Below, piece after piece: positions 44,940 through 55,970 of a stretch of 64,000 nt of DNA. The notes under the pieces were generated by a model that did no database searches, was not told where the DNA came from, and saw only the letters and a list, made by a program, of their open reading frames with translations. Origin of the DNA: Antilocapra americana. Its lineage: Eukaryota; Chordata; Mammalia; Artiodactyla; Antilocapridae. Positions within the stretch are counted from its first letter, which is position 1; each line of letters begins with the position of its first letter. The stretch lies in NCBI GenBank assembly GCA_007570785.1, contig ML660777.1, positions 5,836,587-5,900,586 of the forward strand, given 5' to 3'. The position numbers were made by a program, and so were the translations under genes.

Positions 44940-46124
44940 CATAATCACAACTTAATGCCTGTACTCTTTTCAATATTATGAAACCACTGGAAAGAAGACC
45001 ATGAAAATACATTTTAAGTGATTAAAATGTGTGTGATATATTAAAGTTTACAAGTTGTACACCAGCACTATATTTACCACAATGTTTAGGAGAAAAAAAG
45101 CAAATGAAAAAGCCAAGAAGGAAATAAACTAAAATGGTAACAATGATGGAATAATGGGTTTTCTTTTTCTTGACTCTAATGTGGTTATAATACCTTCAAA
45201 TAAAGGACAATTATAAACGAGAAGAGAAACAGAAAAATAAGGTGGTGAGTGACTAAAGATGAAGATTAATGAAAAAAAGTACTAAGCAGAGTCAAGAATT
45301 TTTATTTATTTAAAAACTGCTTTTGGTTATATATCTTTAGCAGTGATGATTTATTAGTTCAATAAAATGTTTTATTTTAGTAGAAAAATTACGAGGATTC
45401 TAAATCAGGGATTTATTGAATCTCACTCATGGAGGTCTTCAGAATCGTACATAAATAAAAGTTACTATGAGGCACAAGCTTACAAAATTCTGCTACCTAA
45501 AAGGTGAGAGTCTAAAATTCACTCCAAAGTAAAGAACAGATGAGATGCTGGTGTCCTAACCAAGGTGGGAGAGGTGGATTCCTCCTGGCAAAAAACCTCT
45601 TGCAGGCAACGTAGCAGAGCAAGAAGAAGAAGCCATGTTCAAGGGTGATGGAGGCCCAGGGGGGCAGGGGTCTCCCAGGCATTCTGAGTCCCCAGATAAG
45701 TGCTCTAGTTCCCCAGGCTCTGTTCGTTCCAGGACTTGAACACACTGAATTCAACTAACACTGTGATTCAAACCCCACAGCATCAGAATTTGTGGGAACT
45801 TTTTTTAAATAAAAGCTCTGATTTGAGGCTCCATAAAAATCTTTTTCCATGGCTAATGAAAGTTCTTGGATTTTTCTTGACCTTGATTCAAGTCCATTCA
45901 GATTTGTATCCATCATTCTACTTCTCACCTCCTGGCCCTTGAATCCCTCAGATCCATTCTGCTCTTCTATGACAGTAATAATCCAAAAGCTTGCCTTCTC
46001 TCCATGAGCAGCTGCTCAGGTGACTGCAGGTGCGTTTAAATCATGCCTTGGCCACTGGGTGCCATGAGCTATTGAAATCATGTTCCTGTTATCACCGAGG
46101 ACTTCTCTGCATTTTACTTGATCT
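44940..46124. other. Unassigned AT-rich sequence
   Basis: Nothing recognised; 45512-45754 (-) is an 80-codon frame without domain. Confidence 0.4.
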
Positions 46125-46137
46125 AGGTTAGGTAAGC

Positions 46138-46275
46138 GGAGAAGGCAATGGCAACCCACTCCAGTACTTTTGCCTGGAAAATCCAATGGATGGAGGAGCC
46201 GTGTAGGCTGCAGTCCATGGGGTCGCACAGAGTTGGACACAACTGAAGCAACTTAGCAGCAGCAGCAGCAGCAGG
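46138..46275 (+). mobile_element. Bov-A monomer SINE with (CAG)n tail
   Basis: 'ggagaaggcaatggcaaccc', 'ggatggaggagccgtgtagg', 'gttggacacaactgaagcaa' then (cag)6. Flanks 'aggttaggtaagc' (46125-46137) and 'aggttagataagc' (46276-46288) differ at one base and are the target-site duplication. Confidence 0.95.
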
Positions 46276-46627
46276 AGGTTAGATAAGCAGTTCCCAATTC
46301 TTCTTGTTTCCTGAATGCTTCCTGAACCTCACGCCCAGGATTCATTTCCATATCAACCATAGTTCTGGATTGCAGGCAATTGAAACTGACTCTGATCATC
46401 ATTAACCAAACAACAACAAAAAGCAATTTTTGGAAGGTAATCAGGGGCTCACAGGACTAAATGGAATCTGAAGAATTAGGCTCGTCAAGTGCCTAGAACA
46501 AGAGATCTAGATATGCATGTGATCACGGGAACGAAGCAAGATCTCACTGATAAGCTGGTTCAAAGTTCTATGTTAGAAATAAATTATGAAAAAATTGGTG
46601 AAAAGTGTACAAAGATCTTAGTGAAAT

Positions 46628-46940
46628 GAACTGAAAGCCACTTAACTGTGTCCGACTTCTTTAGAATCCTTGGACTATACGGTCCATGGCATTCTCCAGA
46701 CCAGAATACTAGAGTGGGTAGCTGTTTCCTTCTCCAGGAGATCTTCCCAACCCAGGGATCAAACCCAGGTCTCTCGTATTGCAGGCAGATTCTTTACCAG
46801 TTGAGCCACAAGCGAAGCCCAAGAATACTGGAGTGGGTAGCCAATCTCTTCTCCAGCAAATCTTCCCAACCCAGGAATTGAACTGGGGTCTCCTGCATTG
46901 CAGGAGCAGTCTTTACCAACTGAGCTATCAGGGAAGCTCA
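46628..46940 (-). mobile_element. Composite double-head Bov-tA SINE, antisense
   Basis: Reversed tail 'aaagccacttaactgtgtcc', first reversed head ending 'gccacaagcgaagccc', then 'aagaatactggagtgggtag' and a second reversed head ending 'gagctatcagggaagctc'. Junction identical in position to the copies at 19.6 and 40.3 kb. Confidence 0.9.
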
Positions 46941-46984
46941 TAAATGTGTGTAGAACTGTATAATGAAAAACTCTACCGTTGATG

Positions 46985-47090
46985 AGTAATTGTGGTATTA
47001 CCACTAATTAGCTGTGTAACACTGCATGAGTTACTTTACATTTCTAAGCCTAATATCATCCTCTACAAAATAAAGAACCAGGTTAGAAAT
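46985..47090 (+). repeat. MIR SINE fragment
   Basis: 'ccactaattagctgtgtaac', 'tgagttactttacatttcta', 'agcctaatatcatcctctac' are the MIR core. Confidence 0.75.
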
Positions 47091-47718
47091 GGTTTAAACT
47101 ATGGCTTCCTTCTAGCTTTCATGATCCTTGAGTATATTTCAAGAGAAAGAACCTGTCTGAGCCCCTCCTCTCCAGCTCCCATGCACCTGAGGAGAACCAC
47201 TATCAGGGGAGAAGCAGAGACCACTTCTACTAAAATACTGAACAGCCACAGAATCCTTCTCAATACTGCAGACGTCTACTACTCATGGGCTGGAGTCTGC
47301 ATGGAAGGGAAAATCAATTTGCCATTCCTGATCTGTAGTATATTGTTCTGCTTTCACAGGGTGAGCTAACCCAGAAAAACCAAGATATCCTAAGAACATC
47401 AGACAAAGTCTTTGCTCAAAAGAATCTTCAAGACCAGCTCTTGTCCTGCTGCTAAACATCAGTTCAGCTTGTACGATCTCCCTGGTAACCCGAGTACAAT
47501 ACGGTATCATCCCATCAGCCTGAAAGTTTTGTTGTGTACTTCAAACGTACTTTAGGAGCGCTCGGCATGACATTCCTCATTCAGTTCCTACAGGCCTTGT
47601 CTTGTCCTCCATTCTCCTTGTCCACACGTCTGATGACTGTCCATTTTTATTCCACTGGAATCCTCTAAATGGAACATAATGAAATTGAGGGAAACCCAGA
47701 ACAGCTCTGAGTCCAATT
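47091..47718. other. Unassigned single-copy-like sequence
   Basis: A 125-codon plus frame (46992-47369) starts in the MIR and has no domain; nothing else is recognised. Confidence 0.4.
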
Positions 47719-47729
47719 CAGTTGGTCTT

Positions 47730-47873
47730 CTTTTAAAAGAAAAAAATTTTTTTGACTGCACTGCCTGGCATGTGAGATCTTAGTTCCCTGACCAGAGATT
47801 GAACCCACGCCCCATCCTCCCACCCCATACTAGACGTGAGGAGTCTTAACCACTGGACCACCAGGGAAGTCCC
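47730..47873 (-). mobile_element. Short CHR-type tRNA SINE, antisense
   Basis: A/T-rich reversed tail, 'tgactgcactgcctggcatg', reversed B-box region 'agagattgaacccacg', reversed head 'aaccactggaccaccaggga'. Imperfect 11-base flanks 'cagttggtctt' (47719-47729) and 'cagctggtctt' (47874-47884). Confidence 0.9.
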
Positions 47874-48114
47874 CAGCTGGTCTTAATAATCAAAAGAGTA
47901 TGGAAACAGCAATGTCAGAACTGTGTATAATTCAATCAGGAGAAAGGAATGGAGAACGTTTTCTGAAAGAAAACATTAAAGAAAAAAAAAATGAAACAAG
48001 GGTCACAGCAATTTCTCCCTTCCAAATCAAATGTTTCATCTCACCCAACAGGATGTATTAGTTAAGGTTAGATTTGGCTATACACATCATAAAGACTCAA
48101 CATCTCAGTGCCTC

Positions 48115-48345
48115 AGAGCAGGGATTAGCAAGCTCCAATCTATCTAACTGTGTAAACTAGAATTTTATTTGGAGACAGTCACTCATCTGTCGGTGTGCTG
48201 TCTAGGGCTGCCCTGGCACTCCAGCAGCAGAAGTCAAGCAGCTGTGACAGACGTTACATGGGCCACACAGCCCAAAACACTTACTATCCGTCCCTTCACA
48301 GAAAATGTGTGCCGACCACTGCTGTCGCGTGTCAATTTAGTTCTC
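48115..48345. mobile_element. hAT-type non-autonomous DNA transposon (subfamily uncertain)
   Basis: 'cagggattagcaagctccaa' and the reversed-looking end 'cacagaaaatgtgtgccgac' flank 'cccaaaacacttactatccg', matching a common mammalian MITE whose ends read 'gtcggcaaactttttctgta'. Decayed; orientation not assigned. Confidence 0.6.
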
Positions 48346-48403
48346 TGTCATGAAAAGAAGCCCACGGACCAGGACAGCGGATTAATAGTGTCTTCAGAGA
48401 ATG

Positions 48404-48630
48404 AGCCCACTCATGCAAAGAGACGACTCATTGGAAAAGACCTTGATGCTGGGGAAGATTGACGGCAAAAGGAGAAGAGGGTGGCAGAGGATGAGATGGT
48501 TAGACCGCATCAATGACTCAATGGACATGAGTCTGAACAAACTCCAGGAGACAGTGAAGGATAGGGAAGCCTGGCTGCAGTCCATGGGGTTTCAAAGAGT
48601 TGGACACAACTTAGCCACGAAACAACAACC
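48404..48630 (+). mobile_element. BovB LINE 3' fragment with (CAA)n tail
   Basis: 'catgcaaagagacgactcat', 'aagaccttgatgctggggaa', 'gtggcagaggatgagatggt', ending 'ttagccacgaaacaacaacc', a tail unlike the 'actgaactga' tails of the other copies and so perhaps another BovB subfamily. 'gagaatg' flanks it (48397-48403, 48631-48637). The copy lacks the piece between 'atagggaagcctgg' and 'ctgcagtccatgg'. Confidence 0.9.
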
Positions 48631-48984
48631 GAGAATGGACTCCTACTTTTCTACTCTGACAGCCTAACTTATATTGTCAAGGGCACCTCATGACCCAAAT
48701 GGCTTCTGAGACTCACAACCATTTCTAAAGTTCAGGCCAGAAGACAAAGGACAAGCAGAAGGTCAAGGGAGACCCCCCTCCCCCGGTGAGTCAGCTCTTA
48801 CCAAGAATCCTTCCTGGAAGTTCCACAAAACACTTCCACTTCCATCTTATCTGTCAGAACCTCACCATGTGTCTTGTCTAGCTGTAAAGAGGACTGGGAA
48901 ATAAAGGTTTTGTGCTTTTAAAAAATTTCTGGTGGCCCTGTGTCCAGCTAAAAATAAGAGTCTATTATTTTGGGCAAAAATGAG

Positions 48985-49530
48985 AGTGGATGCTTGGACC
49001 AACAATGTTCCAAGCATGTTGTGAGGCAATGGTCAAGTGTGATGGCCCCTGGTCCCTGCCTTTGAAAAGTCTGAGTCAGCAAGGGAGATGGATAAGCTTG
49101 TGGACAGTAGTATTTCAGGGAGAGAAGCTTGCTAGGGAGAAGATTATGGCATATCATGAAAAGCACAAGGGAAGGTGTTAAGACTTGAGCTGAATGTTGA
49201 GGAACTCACTGGAAGGAATTTGTCAGTGAGGAAGCAGGGTCAAGAGCATTCCAATATGAGGGAGAAGCATGTGTAAAGACATGGAGGAGAAAGAGAGAAT
49301 AAGCATGGTGAGTCTGGCTGAGCACAGGGTGTGCCAGGGGCCACAAGAGATCAGCTGGGGAGATGGGCATACCTCAGTCCCAGAACAGAAGGGACCTGGG
49401 TTCCAAGGTGCTGGGTTTCCTCTTGACAGTGATGAGTAGACACCTTAAGTGTATCATTTGGGAGAGTGATATGATCCCTCTGTGTTTACAAGATCATTTT
49501 TGTCATAGTGAGGACAGACTGGGGTGGGGT
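48985..49530 (+). repeat. Ancient mammalian repeat-like block (family uncertain)
   Basis: In order: 'atgttccaagcatgttgtga', 'ctgagtcagcaagggagatg', 'aagagcattccaatatgagg', 'gcatgtgtaaagacatggag', 'gagtgatatgatccctctgt'. This matches the general text of a very old LINE-like repeat ('agagcattccaggcagagg ... gcatgtgcaaaggc ... gacatgatcagatttg'). The block at 37.3 kb looks like another copy of a neighbouring segment. Confidence 0.45.
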
Positions 49531-49669
49531 GAGGAGGTAGGAAGAGGCAGAAGGCTTCCATTTACATATTTTGTAATTATGCTAAAGTTAGAGTATAATC
49601 TTGAATTGATGCATGAGAAGATCCATTCACTCAAAAGCTAATTAATAGATATAATGGATAAAAATAACT

Positions 49670-49845
49670 TGTACTTCACCGGGTCCTCAAAATCCTCCTG
49701 TAAAGCTCCACATTACACAGGAGGTACCTGAGGTTCAAAAAGGTTAACTGGCTTATTTGAAATCTTTGCAGGTAGTAAGGAGCAGAATGGGGCCGGCAGT
49801 AAGGACCCAAGTCTAGTGCTCTTTTTACTGCACGTTGAGAGCAAC
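49670..49845 (-). repeat. MIR SINE, antisense
   Basis: 'ccacattacacaggaggtac', 'ttcaaaaaggttaactggct', 'ggtagtaaggagcagaatgg' and 'gtctagtgctctttttactg' follow reversed MIR. Confidence 0.7.
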
Positions 49846-50334
49846 GAGCATTCCAGACTCAACCTGTCACTCCTAAATCCAGGCCAGGCAGGGCTATTTG
49901 CCTATCTTGGCAGTAACATATCTTAGTGGCATTAAATGTATGAAAACATGGAGGCATTTCCCTTCAGTTACTTTATGAGGCAAGATATCAAGAGGATTTT
50001 ATTAGGTTTTGGCAAATTCTCTTAATAGGAAAAATCAACTGTATATTTTATTATTCTTTGTTCAGTGCTGTGGCAATTATTCAAACACTCATGAAAGAGC
50101 TATGTTGCTCTACAGTTCCAACCTTCTATTTTATTATACCCCATCTTTCCTCATTTATGGGGGGAGCTGTAAAGTATTCTTAAAAAAGATTTGTTTAAAG
50201 TCTTGAATCAACAAAATTAAACAATTATTTTTATTTTTTAAATTTGTCTTCTCAGAAGGAATTTTCCATACCACACTCTGTCAAGACACTAAAAATCTTC
50301 ATCGTGACTGTTGTTTCCTTGTCTTTTTCTCCAC
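49846..50334. other. Unassigned AT-rich sequence
   Basis: Nothing recognised. Confidence 0.4.
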
Positions 50335-50455
50335 TAGACAGTAAGAGCCTTGAGGTCAGCAACAGGGTATTTATTTATTTGTATATCTCCAGGCATGGAG
50401 ATAATTGGCACTTGATAGCCCACAATAACTGTTTGTAGATTAATAAAGGGGGGAG
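50335..50455 (+). repeat. L2 LINE 3' end
   Basis: 'agacagtaagagccttgagg', 'caacagggtatttatttatt', 'tatctccaggcatggagata' and 'actgtttgtagattaataaa' give the L2 terminal order. Confidence 0.7.
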
Positions 50456-51261
50456 CAATAATGTAATCAAACACATACAAGTATATTTAAAATGTATTCT
50501 ACTATAATAGAGTATTGAGCACCTTACAAAGATCTACCTTCACTGTAATTTTATTGCAGGAAATCAAAAGCTCCAGGTAAAACTTCAGGGGTGTGGAATT
50601 CAGGGGGGCTATTTAGGGGTCTATTTTGCTGTTTGTTAAGACTTAGGATCACAATGCCTTTTAACAAATTGATCTGGAGATGGCTGCTTCCAGGATTCCT
50701 TCCCTCAGACCCTCCATCATATCGTCTACATGAAGCCTTGGCTTTACAGATTAAGGCTGCTTTTCTTGGTTTAAAAGCAAAGTCTGCTTCCTCAAGTTGC
50801 TGTCTTAGGCGACCAGATGTTATATGCCTTTAAAATTCACTTTGATTTCTATTCTCTGTCTGCTCTCCACGTTGGTACTTTACAGTAGGGAGCCTCTGAA
50901 GTTTTGGTCCAAATGGGAGCTAAATGCAAGGAACCTCTTGTCCTAGACGCATTAGCTCTTCTTCACTCACACAGAGTACCTTCTTTCCACAAGAGCACAG
51001 CCCCATAGGGTACCACGCTTTCATTTCACAATTTAGTTTTGAGGACTGAATAAGTGTAATGGCAAAGTAATGAGACATTTTCATCAACAGATCAGAATTC
51101 AGCTTCTGGTCGGTCCCTTGCTTACCAGATATCTGGAAGCCTTCTTTCAGAACTGTGTCAGACACTGTTCATATCCATACCTTCAACCAGCGTTTAACTT
51201 TAGAACGGTTCCTTCCATTCTGACCTTTCTCTCTTTCCTTCCATTTGCTTTGTTAACCTCA
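50456..51261. other. Unassigned single-copy-like sequence
   Basis: Open frames 50591-50833 (+) and 50920-51165 (-) have about 80 codons each and no recognisable domain. Confidence 0.4.
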
Positions 51262-51471
51262 TGCTAAGGTGCTTAAGTTGTGCCCAACTCTTTGTGACCT
51301 TGTGGACTGTAGCCCACCAGGCTCCTCTAATCCAAGGGATCATCCATGGCAAGAGTGGGTTGCCATGCCCTCTTACAGGGGATCTTATCAACCCAGGGAT
51401 CAAACTTTTGACTCTTATGTCTCCTGCATTGGCAGGTGGATTCTTTACCACTAGTGCCACCTTGGAAGCCC
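51262..51471 (-). mobile_element. Bov-tA SINE, antisense
   Basis: 'tgctaaggtgcttaagttgt', 'ctgtagcccaccaggctcct', reversed head 'ggcaggtggattctttacca' and 'gccaccttggaagccc'. Confidence 0.95.
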
Positions 51472-52089
51472 TGAAGCCCCTCACTGTATAGCTTTTATCC
51501 TTAAAACAGAATTCATAAAGTCTCAGATTTGTTTTTCCCCACCTGGAAGGGAAGAATCACCTCCCAAGAGAATGCCAGGAAATACAAAGAACTTCAAAGA
51601 GACTAAAACACATTCACACTTTCTGTGAAGGTAGCCATGATGAGCACTCAATTTTTTTCATATATGCCAAATTAGGTTACTTCTTGAGGCATATTGCCCA
51701 GTAAGAGCCAATGAAACTGGTATCCAATTGCAAGCTATTTTTCCTTCCCTTTCTTTTTCTCAAAACTTGTTAAGCTCAGTTTACCTATTTTCTTCTGCTC
51801 GAGCCCCCAAACCTGCACACCTTCAGAACTCAGGGAGGCAGAGGGGAGAGTCTGTGGGGCAGAGTGAGGAGGAAACCCCTCAGTGGAGCACTGGGGAGCT
51901 GAGGGCAGGCTGACTGCCCTCTCTGATGAGGTCCTTCCCATCCTTAGGCAGCAGGTGTGGGGGCTGGGGGAAGGCTGAATGTAAGAAATGTAACTGCTGA
52001 GCTTCTAACACTGTCCAGGGTTGCTGAGAAGAGAGGGTGGTGAGGGGAATAGCCAGATAGCTGGTCTTCAAGGACTCGTGGGATCTGAA
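51472..52089. other. Unassigned sequence
   Basis: GC-richer toward 51800-52000, with overlapping frames on both strands; nothing recognised. Confidence 0.35.
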
Positions 52090-52105
52090 CTACCAGTGCT
52101 TCTCA

Positions 52106-52310
52106 GAAGTGAAGTGAAAGTCGCTCAGTCGTGTCCAACTCTTTGCGACCCCATGGACTATACAGTCCATGGAATTTTCCAGGCCAGAATAGTGGAGTGG
52201 GTAGCCTTTCCCTTCTCCAGGGTATCTCCTCAACCCAGGGATCAAATCCAGGTCTCCCGCATTGCAGGCAGATTCTTTATCACCTGAGCCACAAGGGAAG
52301 CCCAAGAATT
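52106..52310 (-). mobile_element. Bov-tA SINE inserted at a MER5-type terminus
   Basis: 'gaagtgaaagtcgctcagtc' to reversed head 'gagccacaagggaagccc' and then 'aagaattc', which matches the start of the junction seen in the composite copies, so it may be a truncated member of that subfamily. Flanks 'ctaccagtgcttctca' (52090-52105) and 'ctactgatgcttctca' (52311-52326) are an old target-site duplication of the terminal sequence of a hAT element. Confidence 0.9.
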
Positions 52311-52312
52311 CT

Positions 52313-52503
52313 ACTGATGCTTCTCAACCAGGGCTCTTTTGCTTTCCAGGGGACATTTAGCAATGTCTGGAGACGTTTTTGGTTATCACACTTGGGGATG
52401 GGAGGGGTCATTGCTAAGTATCTGACACAGCACCCACCCCCAACACAACCAAGAGATATCTGCCTCAAATATTCAATGCTGCTGAGGCTGAGAAACCCTG
52501 AGC
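52313..52503 (+). mobile_element. MER5A-type hAT MITE
   Basis: 'tgcttctcaaccagggctct', 'ggggacatttagcaatgtct', 'ggagacgtttttggttatca' and the end 'aggctgagaaaccctga' match the MER5A layout. The duplicated terminus before the SINE (52094-52105) belongs to it. Confidence 0.85.
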
Positions 52504-53097
52504 TAGACAAAAGACATTCATAGAAGGTGTCATACTGTAAGAAGGAAAAAAAATGTAGAGAATTAACTTACTGTTGGAATTTTAAAAAAATCATTCAGTG
52601 TATAAAGTTTACATAAATTTATATAACATGAATGTAAATTACTAGGCATGTATTTGACTTGTACATTCCTTAATAATCTATTTTCCTTCAAAAAACAAAA
52701 ACCCAGAGTATCTGTGAAGTGCGATGAGGCAAACTTGTAAAAAAAAAATATCATTCAGATCACATCTCATCAACCTCCACCTTACCTAACGTTTGCATAT
52801 GAGGCACTTGTAGATATATTTTACATTACAAATATGCATTTGCTCTTGGTACAGAGCATCACTAGCAACCTGCAGTGTGACAGCCCCTGGTGCTCCCGGA
52901 ACTGGGTCTGTCTGCCCTGGTGTTCACTCCTCGACATCCTGTGTGGTGCCTCCTGCACCAGTGATATGTCTCTCTCCTCTTAGAGGGTACCTCACAGGAG
53001 GCCAGGGGCTGCTGTGGCGCCTGTCTCTCCCAGGACCCAGCCCAGTGTCTGGTGGGGAGGATGGGCTGAGGGGCAGCTAAGGAGTGGTCTGGACTCT
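52504..53097. other. Unassigned sequence
   Basis: Nothing recognised; 52870-53080 is GC rich with frames open on both strands, hence not taken as coding. Confidence 0.35.
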
Positions 53098-53184
53098 CAG
53101 CTAAGAAAGTGGACTGCCTGGGCTGAAATCTGTGCTCCACCACTAACTCACTGTCTGACCCACTTTTGCAAAGACTTTGCCTAT
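53098..53184 (+). repeat. MIR SINE fragment interrupted by a Bov-tA
   Basis: 'ctgcctgggctgaaatctgt', 'gctccaccactaactcactg', 'ctttgcctatagaatcagg' is MIR 5' and core. After the SINE 'ggtacccacctcataggcag' at 53397-53416 resumes the MIR. Confidence 0.8.
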
Positions 53185-53193
53185 AGAATCAGG

Positions 53194-53380
53194 GCTTCCC
53201 TGGTGGCTTAGCTAGTGAACAGTCTGCCTGCAATGTAGGAGATTTGGGTTCGATCCCTGGGTTGGGAAGACCCCCTGGAGAAGGAAATGGCTACCCACTC
53301 CAGTATTATGGCCTGGAGAATTCCATGGAGTATAAAGTCCATGGGGTCACAAAGAGTTGGACATGACTGGTGACTTTCAC
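53194..53380 (+). mobile_element. Bov-tA SINE inserted in a MIR
   Basis: 'gcttccctggtggcttagct', B-box 'ggttcgatccctgg', tail 'gttggacatgactggtgact'. Flanks 'agaatcagg' (53185-53193) and 'agaaacagg' (53381-53389) differ at one base. Confidence 0.95.
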
Positions 53381-53707
53381 AGAAACAGGGATACATGGTA
53401 CCCACCTCATAGGCAGAATTAAATAATTTAATATTTATGTTAAGTATTAACTAATTTAATATTGAAATTTAATGTTTAAGTGCAGAGTGATTAATATTTA
53501 TTGATGAATGAAGCATCAAAAAACAAAGATAGGGTTAAAAAATTTGCCTGCAGGGTGGGTGGGGGAAGGAGTAAATTAGGAGCTTGGGGTTAAAATATAC
53601 ACATTACTATATATAAAAAAGATAACCGACAAGGACCTACTCTATAGAACAGGGAACTATACTCAATATCTTATAATAACTTAGAATGGAAGAGAATGTA
53701 AAAAATA

Positions 53708-53737
53708 ATATATATATAAATATACATACACACACAG

Positions 53738-53768
<31 letters not shown>

Positions 53769-53770
53769 TG
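53708..53770. repeat. (TA)n and (CA)n compound microsatellite
   Basis: TA-rich run, then 'cacacacagacacacac...' to 53765 and a short 'gtgtgtg'. It ends exactly at the SINE head. Confidence 0.9.
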
Positions 53771-53977
53771 TGGCTCAGATGGTAAAGAATCTGCCTGTAA
53801 TGCGGGAGACCTGGGTTCGATTCTTGGGTCAGTAAGCTCCCCTGGAGAAGGGAATAGTTACCCTCTCCAGTAGTGTTGCCTAGAGAATTCCATGGACAGA
53901 GGAGGCTGGCGGGCTACGGTGCATGGGGTCACAAAAGAGTTGGATAAGACTGAAGGACTAACACTTTAACTTTTCAT
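53770..53977 (+). mobile_element. Bov-tA SINE
   Basis: 'tggctcagatggtaaagaat', B-box 'ggttcgattcttgg', tail 'gttggataagactgaaggac'. The first dozen bases of the head are replaced by the microsatellite edge. Confidence 0.95.
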
Positions 53978-54060
53978 TGTTCAACTGAATCACTGTGCTG
54001 TATACCTAAAACCAACACAACACTGTAAATCAACTATGTTTCAATAAAAATTTAAAAACA

Positions 54061-54902
54061 ATGTGCCTACAAACCACTAAGAAGATGAAGAAAAGCACAT
54101 AAAACACCTTGGCTTTTACTTTCAGGAGCTTTTAAATTGAAGGTTTTTCTTCTTTGTGATGCAACAAACATGGAAAGCAGTTTGTTAATATTTACAGGCA
54201 AAGGCAGTGAAAGCCTCAGCAGGATATACATTTTTGACATATTGATTTTATTGCACAATTCATGTTCTACCCAGTTTCTCTGCCACATCTAGTTTTTTTC
54301 ACTCTATTTATTGCCATAGGTTAATTTCATTTTCTATTGTCTCCTGACAAAAACTGATTTATAGCACTGTGGTAAGTCAGTCTCAGGAAGGGTTTTAACA
54401 GTTTTCTGTGGTTGAACACCACCAGTCTTCTTCCTGTATAAATGCTGCTTCTTTCGACAGCCTTACATTCTTCTGTAGCATGGGACTCTCTCGAGCACAG
54501 AGGATTTAAATCTTAATTGTTTTGAAATTGATACTTTCTGCTCTCCACATCTACTCTTTCTCTGGGTCTCTGATCCCTCGCTACTCTTCAGTTTTCCTTG
54601 GTTATTTCATATGTATATATCTCGCAGAAGCTCCAGAGAGAGGCACCATTTCTAAGCATTATTTTATGCATGCAATCATTCACCAGACACTCAGGAAGCA
54701 CTGATGCAGCGCCAGTGTATTCCAAGCTCTGGGCCAGCTCCTGAGTACAGCTGGGCCAGATAGGCCAGAACACATAGGACAGACCCTGCCCTCCTAGAGG
54801 GTGCATTCTTGTGTGTGAAAGCAGACCAAGAGAAAACAAAGAAGCAAATGCAAAAGGTAATTTACGACACAATATAAAGGAAATCAACAGCATAATTGCA
54901 TT
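54061..54902. other. Unassigned sequence with an L2-like piece
   Basis: 54675-54840 ('caatcattcaccagacactc', 'cctgccctcctagagggtgc') recalls an ancient LINE end but is too diverged to assign. The 101-codon minus frame at 54588-54893 has no domain. Confidence 0.4.
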
Positions 54903-55395
54903 AGTTCTCCATGCCTTCTATAGCAAATTACCATAAACTTGGTGGCTTAAAACAACACAAATTTATTATCTTATAGTTCAAGAGGTCGGAAGTCTGACAT
55001 GAGTCTCCAGGGGCTAAAACCTAGATGTCGTCAGACTGCTGTTCTTCTGAAAGCTCTAGGGGAGAATCTATCTTCTTGCCTTTTCCAGCATCTAGAAGGG
55101 GTCCATATTCCTTGGCAGGTGGCCCCTTCCTCCATCTTCAGAGCCAGCAGTGGCCAGTTAAGCCTTTCTGAAATCATCTCTCTCTCTGACATTCACTTTT
55201 CTGTTTCCCTCTTCCACATTTAAAGGACATTCGCATCTACCTGGATAAACCAGGATAATCTCTTTATCTTAAAGTCCACCGATTAGCCATCTGCATTCCA
55301 TCCACTCTCTTAACTCTCTGCTATAATATATTCATAGGTTTCTGGGATTAGGGTATAGCTTTTTTGTGGGGAGGGGGCACTAGTCTGCTTAGCAT
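54903..55395 (-). mobile_element. MaLR-type LTR-like element, antisense
   Basis: 'tatagcaaattaccataaac', 'ttggtggcttaaaacaacac', 'aatttattatcttatagttc', 'gaaagctctaggggagaatc', 'cagcagtggccagttaagcc', 'ccaggataatctctttatct', ending 'aggtttctgggattagggta'. Same broad class as 11205-11628. Confidence 0.65.
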
Positions 55396-55970
55396 AACCA
55401 TGTAAGGAGGGACTATAATTTCAGTATCCTCTTTTACATCTACATAGAATAGCTGTTTAACAAATTCAATACTTAGTAAATGAATCATAACTATACATGT
55501 TTGTTTCTTGGCCTGTGTTTTCTGTGTTGCAGGATTGAGACGTGAGCTGTGTTTTTGGTTCTACTGAATTGAGGTATTGCAGAGGTGAAGGGTGGGTGGT
55601 TTCAGTCAACCTTCTGGGTTACCCCAAAGTAACCCAGAAGTCATCTCAATGCAGAGAGAGGCTTAGGGGCCCCTGCCACATCAGACATTGAAGGAGAAGC
55701 TCCCTTTGCATTCTTCTCCTCTCTTTTGGGGTTTGCCCCTCCTGCACCACTAGTGCAGGACCCCTGGTGGTGATCTTCCTCTCCTCCCAGGAGCCTTCCT
55801 TTCTGCAGTTTCCTGAGAGCTCCATCACTTTTATTTCTGTTGGCTGCGGCAATTTTCCTGAACGATAAAATGCAGGTTTTTTTTTTTTTTTAAAGGATCC
55901 TAGGATTCAGTTCCAGGTAAGGAAACTGAATTTTAGAATAGCTGGGGAAAAATCTAAAATGATTTACAGG
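55396..55970. other. Unassigned sequence
   Basis: Nothing recognised; T15 at 55877-55891. Confidence 0.4.

Larger units (their letters stand above)
53570..54060 (+). mobile_element. Old L1 3' end interrupted by a microsatellite and a SINE
   Basis: Left part: 'attactatatataaaaaaga', 'aacagggaactatactcaat', 'atcttataataacttagaat'. Right part: 'aactgaatcactgtgctgta', 'aacactgtaaatcaactatg', 'tttcaataaaaatttaaaa'. The two parts are one older L1 3'UTR split by (TA)n/(CA)n and a Bov-tA. Confidence 0.85.

Noticed and set aside
53735..53765. Regularly spaced short repeats as a CRISPR-like array
   Set aside because: They are (CA)n microsatellite units without spacers, in a mammalian genome.
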